From: UBA1227 sp045629305
Lineage (GTDB): Bacteria; Bacillota; Clostridia; Oscillospirales; Acutalibacteraceae
Length of the DNA: 25,973 nucleotides
Assembly: GCA_045629305.1 (NCBI GenBank)
Contig: JAZQQZ010000005.1
Location: 1 to 25,973 of the forward strand
Reading direction: 5' to 3'
In this document: piece by piece, positions 21,236 through 25,973 of the stretch
How positions within the stretch are numbered: position 1 is the first letter of the stretch
How the letters are laid out: each line of letters opens with the position of its first letter
Program-made: the position numbers and the translations under genes
The notes under the pieces: generated by a model
What the model was told of the DNA's origin: nothing
Database searches by the model: none
The model's input: the letters and a program-made list of their open reading frames with translations, nothing else

Positions 21236-23212
21236 ATGAAAAAGAAATATCCACATCTGCTTTCACCTGGAAAAATCGGTAAAGTAGAACTTCGCAACAA
21301 AACCATAATGGCTGCCATGGGAATGAGTCAGTCCGATAATGGTTTCGTAAATCAAGCAACAATCAACCACTATGCAGAGCGTGCTAAAGGTGGCGTCGGC
21401 GGTATCATCGTCGAAGTTACCTGTGTTGATACCCCACTTGGTCTCAACACTAAAGGCATGCTCGTAATCGACGACGATAAATACATCCCTGGAATGACCA
21501 AGCTTGCAAGTGAAATCCACAAGTATGGTTCTAAGGCATTTCTCCAGATTTCACATACTGGCCGAGGCGCAAGAAGAGCAATCATTGGCGCTCAGCCAGT
21601 TGGTCCATCCCCTGTCGCAATGCCTTATTCATATATGATGGGACTTGCAAATGAGGAACCACGTGAACTCACAATTCCTGAGATTAGAGAAATTGAAGAG
21701 AAATATGCACAAGCTGCTCTTCGCGCAAAGAAAGCTGGTTTCGACGGTGTCGAAATTCACAGCGTAGGTTACTACCTCGGCCAGCAGTTCCTTTCCAAGA
21801 CAGCCAATGTTCGTAAAGATGAATATGGCGGAAGCAGAGAGAACCGCATGCGTTTCCATAAAGAAATTATTGAGAGAACTCGAGAGCTCTGCGGTGATGA
21901 TTTCGCAATCATCATGAAAGTTCCTGCAATTGAGATAGGAACTTATGCAGGCATTTCTATCTTCGATGCACTCTATTTCTATAAGAGATTCCAAGAACTC
22001 GGTGTAGATGCAATCGAAGTTCTTGCAGGTAAGTGGTCAAGCGAAGCTGGCAAGAATGAAGCTCCTGATTCTGCATATAAAGATTGTATGGCAGTTATCT
22101 TAAGTCTCATTATGGAAATTGGTGTCTTCCTAAAAACTGGAAAGAAAAAGACAATTCCATATATTGCCGGCGGCCGTGCTCAGAATCCGGTTGCATCTGA
22201 AAAAGCACTTCGTACAAAACAGTGCGATTTCATATTCATCGGCCATGGACTTCTTGCGCAACCTGACCTTGTTAAACTCATTGAAGAAGGTCGCGAAGAT
22301 GAGATCAGACCTTGCATCGGCTGTGGCCATTGTATAGATCATCAGCTTCAGCATGGTGGCAAAGCTATCTGTTCAAGCAACCCTGTTCTCGCCCGTGGCG
22401 AAAACGACTATACCATCACTCCTGCAAAGAAGAAAAAACGTGTCATCGTAATTGGCGCAGGCGTTGCAGGCGTAGAGGCAGCAAGAATTGCTGCAATAAG
22501 AGGACATAAAGTTGACCTCTATGAAAAAGATAATAAGGTTGGTGGTCAGATGAATCTTGCATCTGTTCCTCCATACAAAGATAACTTTAAGCTTCTTAAA
22601 CCTTATCTTGAGAACCAGCTTAAAATTACTGGTGTCAATGTTCATCTCGGAAAAGAAATTACAGCAAAAGAGATTCTCGCAGTTAGACCGGATGCTGTTG
22701 TATGTGCAACTGGTGTAAATCCTGTAATGCTTAAAATCCCAGGTGCAGAGCGTGCAATAAACGCCAACGATGTTCTTCGCGGCGCGAAGACAGGCAAACA
22801 TGTTGTCGTAATCGGTGGCGGTTCTATCGGCTGCGAAACTGCTGAACTTCTTCAAAAGCAGGGAAAGAAAGTTGCAATCCTTGAAATGACAGATTCATTT
22901 GCTGCCAACACAGGAAAGACATCACAGACAATTCTTATAAGCCACCTCAAAGGACACGGTGTTAAACTTCTCGCCAACTCAGCAGTTCAGGAAATCACCG
23001 ATTCTAAGGTAATTTATAAGACAAAGAAAGGTATGACAAGATCAGTACCTGCAGACACAGTTGTAATGTCTGTCGGCAACAGACCTAATACCGCGCTCTA
23101 TGATGAACTCAAAGGTAAAGTCTCTGAAATCTACAACATCGGCGATTCCAATCGCGGTGGTATTCTTCCAGCAGCAGTTTATGAGGGATATACAGTAGGA
23201 AATCAGTTATAA
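21236..23212 (+). CDS. enoate / 2,4-dienoyl-CoA reductase-like flavin and Fe-S enzyme
   Basis: A 658-aa enzyme of the FadH/enoate reductase family that reduces activated C=C bonds with NAD(P)H through FMN, 4Fe-4S and FAD. The N-terminal barrel is Old Yellow Enzyme-like: ISHTGRGARR (about 105-114) and VEIHSVGYYLGQQFLSKTAN (about 172-191), then DEYGGSRENRMRFHKE. The cluster motif is C360-IG-C363-GH-C366 with C379. Two dinucleotide folds follow: VIVIGAGVAGVEAARIAA and VVVIGGGSIGCETAELLQ. The ATG at 21236 has AAAGGG nine bases upstream; an in-frame TTG at 21209 would add nine residues but lacks a site. The usual HxAHGYL active-site stretch reads HSVGYYL, so substrate range may differ. Substrate unknown. 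Confidence 0.87.
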   Translation: MKKKYPHLLSPGKIGKVELRNKTIMAAMGMSQSDNGFVNQATINHYAERAKGGVGGIIVEVTCVDTPLGLNTKGMLVIDDDKYIPGMTKLASEIHKYGSKAFLQISHTGRGARRAIIGAQPVGPSPVAMPYSYMMGLANEEPRELTIPEIREIEEKYAQAALRAKKAGFDGVEIHSVGYYLGQQFLSKTANVRKDEYGGSRENRMRFHKEIIERTRELCGDDFAIIMKVPAIEIGTYAGISIFDALYFYKRFQELGVDAIEVLAGKWSSEAGKNEAPDSAYKDCMAVILSLIMEIGVFLKTGKKKTIPYIAGGRAQNPVASEKALRTKQCDFIFIGHGLLAQPDLVKLIEEGREDEIRPCIGCGHCIDHQLQHGGKAICSSNPVLARGENDYTITPAKKKKRVIVIGAGVAGVEAARIAAIRGHKVDLYEKDNKVGGQMNLASVPPYKDNFKLLKPYLENQLKITGVNVHLGKEITAKEILAVRPDAVVCATGVNPVMLKIPGAERAINANDVLRGAKTGKHVVVIGGGSIGCETAELLQKQGKKVAILEMTDSFAANTGKTSQTILISHLKGHGVKLLANSAVQEITDSKVIYKTKKGMTRSVPADTVVMSVGNRPNTALYDELKGKVSEIYNIGDSNRGGILPAAVYEGYTVGNQL

Positions 23213-23223
23213 TTTTCAATAAG

Positions 23224-23261
23224 AAAAAGGCCTTTCTCACTATACAGAAAGGTCTTTTTTT
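23224..23261 (+). terminator. terminator after the reductase gene
   Basis: AGGCCTTTCT (23228-23237) pairs with AGAAAGGTCT (23246-23255), one G-U pair, extended by A-T pairs and a T-tract. It overlaps the next putative promoter. Confidence 0.88.
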
Positions 23262-23269
23262 GTTATAAT
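23241..23269 (+). promoter_or_regulatory. putative promoter of the deaminase/ligase/racemase operon
   Basis: TATAAT (23264-23269) is 17 bases after TATACA (23241-23246), a four-of-six match to the -35 consensus in the loop of the previous terminator. The ATG follows about 49 bases later. Confidence 0.5.
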
Positions 23270-23317
23270 TTTTGTGTATATTTTTAATTTCATTTTATCA
23301 GTTTAGGAGAGACTAAA

Positions 23318-23818
23318 ATGCCGAAAAGAGAAGACTACATATCTTGGGATGAATACTTTATGGGAGTTGCAAAACTTGCCTCTTTGAGATCTAAGGATCC
23401 TAATACTCAGGTAGGTGCTTGCATCGTAAATCAGAACAACAAAATTATGTCTGTTGGTTACAACGGATTCCCTTGCGGTTGCTCTGACAACGACTTTCCT
23501 TGGGAGCGCACTGGTGAGTGCGAGACCGATACAAAATATCCTTATGTATGTCATGCAGAACTAAATGCAATTCTCAATAACGAAGGCGGAGATTTGCATG
23601 GATGCAAAATCTACGTTGCTCTCTTCCCTTGCAACGAATGCGCTAAGGCAATCATTCAATGTGGCATTAGCGAAGTTGTCTATCTCTCCGATAAATATGC
23701 TGATACTCCACTCACCAAGGCTTCTCGTAAAATGCTCGAAGCCGCAGGTGTAAAACTCACCAAGATTGGTGAGCACAAGGATGAACTCGTCCTTGACCTT
23801 AGAGAAGAAAATGTGTAA
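23318..23818 (+). CDS. deoxycytidylate (dCMP) deaminase
   Basis: A 166-aa zinc enzyme that converts dCMP to dUMP for dTMP synthesis. The Zn site is HAE (79-81), giving His and the proton-shuttling Glu, with PCNEC (104-108) giving two Cys. The N-terminal SWDEYFMGVAKLASLRSKDP and VGYNGFPCGC and the extra Cys residues (53, 55, 68) are typical of the dCMP deaminase/ComEB family and can hold a second Zn. Length is normal. It has an AGGAGAG ribosome site and is followed 15 bases later by the ATP-grasp gene. Confidence 0.92.
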   Translation: MPKREDYISWDEYFMGVAKLASLRSKDPNTQVGACIVNQNNKIMSVGYNGFPCGCSDNDFPWERTGECETDTKYPYVCHAELNAILNNEGGDLHGCKIYVALFPCNECAKAIIQCGISEVVYLSDKYADTPLTKASRKMLEAAGVKLTKIGEHKDELVLDLREENV

Positions 23819-23833
23819 TTAAGGGAGATAAAA

Positions 23834-25081
23834 ATGGAATTTGTTGAGCGTGAATTTGTTCCAGTAATCCTCGGTGCGGACATAACAGCATATAGCCTCG
23901 TCCGCAGCTTTTATGAGGAGTACAAAGTTAAATCAATTGTTGTAAGTCGCCTCCAGGCGAAGATTATCTCTGAGAGTAAGATTTGCGAGAACCGCGTTTT
24001 CGCAGGCCTCGACGACGCTGAAGTTCTCGTTGATACTCTTATCAAACTCGCTGGCGAGTTCGAGGGCAAAAAGCTTATCGTTATGGGCTGCGGCGACTGG
24101 TATGTCCGCAACCTTATCGAGAACAAAGAGAGACTTTCCCCTTATTACATCATCCCTTATATCGACAAAGAACTCCTCGACAAGATCGTTCTTAAAGACA
24201 AATTCTACGAGATCTGTGATGAACTCGATATCGCTCATCCTAACACCTATGTATATAATTGCGGTGAAGAGAATGACTTGAATCTTCCTTTCGATTATCC
24301 TGTAATTGCAAAGTGTGCGAACTCCGCTATGTATCATTATGCGAAGTTCGAGGGCAAGAAGAAAGTCTTCCGTTTTGAGAACGAAGAGGACCTTCGTGCA
24401 ATGCTTAAGAATCTCGAAACATCAAGTTATGATTACAAGTTCCTAATTCAGGATTGTATCCCAGGTGACGATACAAATATGCGCGTTCTTACCTGCTACT
24501 GTGACCAGAATAGCAAAGTGCGCTTTGCCTCCCTCGGTCACGTTCTCCTCGAGGACCATACACCATCAGCAATCGGCAACCCTGTTGCCATCATCAACGA
24601 AGTTGATGAGCAGATTGTTGCTGATGCAACAAAGTTCCTCGAGCATATTGGCTATACTGGATTCGCCAATTTTGATCTTAAATATGATAGCCGTGATGGC
24701 AAATATAAATTCTTCGAAATCAATGTACGTCTTGGAAGATCCAACTTCTATGTAACAGGTTCTGGTTTCAATACTGTTAAATGGATAGTTGAAGATCTCG
24801 TATATGGCAATGAACTTCCTTACACAGTTGCCGATAATGAGAACCTCTTCACAGTAGTACCAAAGGGCATTATCACAAAATACGTCAAGGACAACCCAGA
24901 GCAACTCGATAGAGTAAAACGTCTCTGGAAAGAAAAGAAAGTTTCATATCCGCTTAACTACAAAGAGGACATGGGACCTGTCCGCGCATTCTATGTAATC
25001 GCTGCATACTTTAACCAGTATCGCAAATATAGAAAAATGGAGAAAACCTCCACACCAGTTTATGGAGATATAAAGAAATGA
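23834..25081 (+). CDS. ATP-grasp ligase, D-aspartate ligase (Asl)-like
   Basis: A 415-aa cytoplasmic ATP-grasp enzyme. The N-terminus EFVPVILGADITAYSLVRSF (7-26), then VMGCGDWYVRNLI, PYYIIPYIDKELLDKI and KFYEICDELDI, closely follows the layout I recall for Aslfm of Enterococcus faecium, which ligates D-aspartate to Lys3 of peptidoglycan precursors. The ATP-binding strand is YPVIAKCANSAMYH, and the metal-binding motif is FFEINVRLGR (293-302; E295, N297). It overlaps the following Asp/Glu racemase gene by four bases (ATGA). In E. faecium the ligase is likewise paired with an aspartate racemase, so a role in D-Asp cross-bridges is a strong inference. A different amino-acid ligation is possible. 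Confidence 0.82.
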   Translation: MEFVEREFVPVILGADITAYSLVRSFYEEYKVKSIVVSRLQAKIISESKICENRVFAGLDDAEVLVDTLIKLAGEFEGKKLIVMGCGDWYVRNLIENKERLSPYYIIPYIDKELLDKIVLKDKFYEICDELDIAHPNTYVYNCGEENDLNLPFDYPVIAKCANSAMYHYAKFEGKKKVFRFENEEDLRAMLKNLETSSYDYKFLIQDCIPGDDTNMRVLTCYCDQNSKVRFASLGHVLLEDHTPSAIGNPVAIINEVDEQIVADATKFLEHIGYTGFANFDLKYDSRDGKYKFFEINVRLGRSNFYVTGSGFNTVKWIVEDLVYGNELPYTVADNENLFTVVPKGIITKYVKDNPEQLDRVKRLWKEKKVSYPLNYKEDMGPVRAFYVIAAYFNQYRKYRKMEKTSTPVYGDIKK

Positions 25082-25812
25082 GTGTAAAGAAACTTGGAAT
25101 TTTAGGTGGCGTTGGTCCACTCGCATCAGTTTATTTCACTGACCTTTTGGTCAATGGAACTGTTGCCGACTGCGACCAGGCACATATCCCATTCTATCTT
25201 TATAATGATGTCTATATTCCAGACCGTTCCGCTTATATCCTTGGAAATAGTGATGAAAATCCTCTCAAGGAACTTATAAACGGAGTGCAGGAACTTGAAA
25301 AAATGGGCTCTGACCTCATCGTTGTAACTTGCAACACAGCTCACTTCTTCTATGACGAAATGGCCAAGGCAGTGGACGTTCCAGTTCTCAATATTATTGA
25401 GGCAGCTGTTGATGCAGCAATAGAAAAAGCCCCTGGTATAAAGAAACTTGGAATCATTTCTACAACAGGAACTATAAAAGGCAAAGTATATGAAAAGGTT
25501 GCAGAGGAAAAAGGGCTCATCTCTGCAACTCCGTCACAAGAATCTGCCGACAAAATCATGAAACTTATTTATGATGTGAAAATCGGTAAGAAAATCGATC
25601 CAAATATTATACTTGATGTTGCCAAAGAGCTCGAGGCAGATGGCTGCGACGCGGTCATTCTCGGTTGCACAGAATTATCTGTTGTATCAAGACAGAATCA
25701 TCTCATAGATTCTGACCCTTGCCTCGTCGATGCCATGACTGCTCTCGCACAGAAATGCGTCAAACTCTGTGGAAAAGAATGGAAAGATCCAGATTCAATT
25801 TGTATAGCATAA
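25078..25812 (+). CDS. aspartate/glutamate racemase family protein
   Basis: A 244-aa cofactor-independent racemase. The two catalytic cysteines are visible: Cys85 in TCNTAH (84-89) and Cys197 in GCTELS (196-201). The N-terminus LGILGGVGPLASVYF (6-20) is typical of aspartate racemases, while glutamate racemases differ there. It would interconvert L- and D-aspartate, supplying substrate for the upstream ligase. Translation is coupled to the ligase by an ATGA overlap. Substrate is inferred from context and family. Confidence 0.9.
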   Translation: MSVKKLGILGGVGPLASVYFTDLLVNGTVADCDQAHIPFYLYNDVYIPDRSAYILGNSDENPLKELINGVQELEKMGSDLIVVTCNTAHFFYDEMAKAVDVPVLNIIEAAVDAAIEKAPGIKKLGIISTTGTIKGKVYEKVAEEKGLISATPSQESADKIMKLIYDVKIGKKIDPNIILDVAKELEADGCDAVILGCTELSVVSRQNHLIDSDPCLVDAMTALAQKCVKLCGKEWKDPDSICIA

Positions 25813-25825
25813 TTATTCAAAATAA

Positions 25826-25858
25826 AAACTCCCACCAAATGGTGGGAGTTTATTTTTT
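25826..25858. terminator. bidirectional intrinsic terminator
   Basis: AAACTCCCACC (25826-25836) pairs perfectly with GGTGGGAGTTT (25841-25851), loop AAAT, followed by ATTTTTTT on the plus strand. On the minus strand the stem is followed by TATTTTGAAT, so it can serve both converging genes. Confidence 0.9.
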
Positions 25859-25973
25859 TATTCCTCTTCTACTTCGGATGAGTCGGCAACTATGTCTTGC
25901 TTTTCCCACTCCTCACGAATAACCGAAAGAGTGATTACCTTATCTTCGTTCTCCTTAATTCTCATAACCTTAA
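25858..25973 (-). CDS. 3' end of a gene, possibly DNA gyrase subunit A
   Basis: Only the last 38 codons are inside the window. They read KVMRIKENEDKVITLSVI, then REEWEKQDIVADSSEVEEE and a TAA. A C-terminus of the form GVxVMRLxExDKVxxIA, then an acidic tail, is typical of GyrA and ParC in Firmicutes, which end in this last beta-propeller blade. The remaining part is too short for certainty, and ParC or another protein is possible. Confidence 0.5.
   Translation of the reverse strand, partial: KVMRIKENEDKVITLSVIREEWEKQDIVADSSEVEEE

Noticed and set aside
1..25973. CRISPR arrays, insertion sequences, integrases, phage genes, tRNA genes
   Set aside because: No regularly spaced repeats, transposase or integrase motifs, or cloverleaf sequences were seen on either strand.

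Overview
The window reads as low-GC, Gram-positive chromosomal DNA, most likely from an anaerobic Clostridia member (Lachnospiraceae-like). Reasons: MKK-type lipoprotein signals with LAAC-like lipoboxes, AGGAGG ribosome sites, T-rich intrinsic terminators, a Tad locus carrying a DUF5702-type protein, the GGGtGRT/NifU-like pair, a clostridial-type flavin/Fe-S enoate reductase and tungstate uptake. The genus is not identifiable by eye.

Region 1 (1-5125, minus strand) is a tungsten/molybdopterin block. A promoter at the end of the preceding gene drives a roughly 290-nt leader that holds a probable Moco/Tuco-type riboswitch, an intrinsic terminator and then a second long hairpin. It is followed by tupA, tupB, tupC and a SAM methyltransferase. 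After a terminator and a new promoter come a rhodanese-like lipoprotein, an FMN-binding-domain lipoprotein and a moaE-like gene cut by the window edge. The TupA protein appears circularly permuted: the segment that normally ends TupA sits directly behind its signal peptide.

Region 2 (5122-15316, minus strand) is one tightly packed Tad (Flp-type) pilus operon: a CpaE/TadZ-like protein with a degenerate P-loop, the TadA ATPase, TadB- and TadC-like membrane proteins, a 59-aa Flp-like pilin, a TadE-like protein, a DUF5702-like protein, a lipoprotein that seems to start at ATT, a second TadE-like pseudopilin with a clean cleavage motif, an A24 prepilin peptidase, a membrane-anchored TPR/WG-repeat protein and an unrecognised 216-aa protein. 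Nearly all junctions overlap or are a few bases long, so the products are probably made together.

Region 3 (15413-17719, minus strand) has a SurA-like lipoprotein, an orphan 5S rRNA gene with its own strong promoter, and mnmA. A palindromic divergent promoter separates mnmA from Region 4.

Region 4 (17862-25812, plus strand) holds a PHP-domain phosphoesterase overlapping an unknown gene; the NifU-like/GGGtGRT pair behind a perfect consensus promoter; an enoate/2,4-dienoyl-CoA reductase; and a dCMP deaminase, ATP-grasp ligase and Asp/Glu racemase cluster. The last two resemble the D-aspartate ligase/racemase pair that builds D-Asp peptidoglycan cross-bridges. The window closes with a bidirectional terminator and the 3' end of a minus-strand gene, perhaps gyrA.
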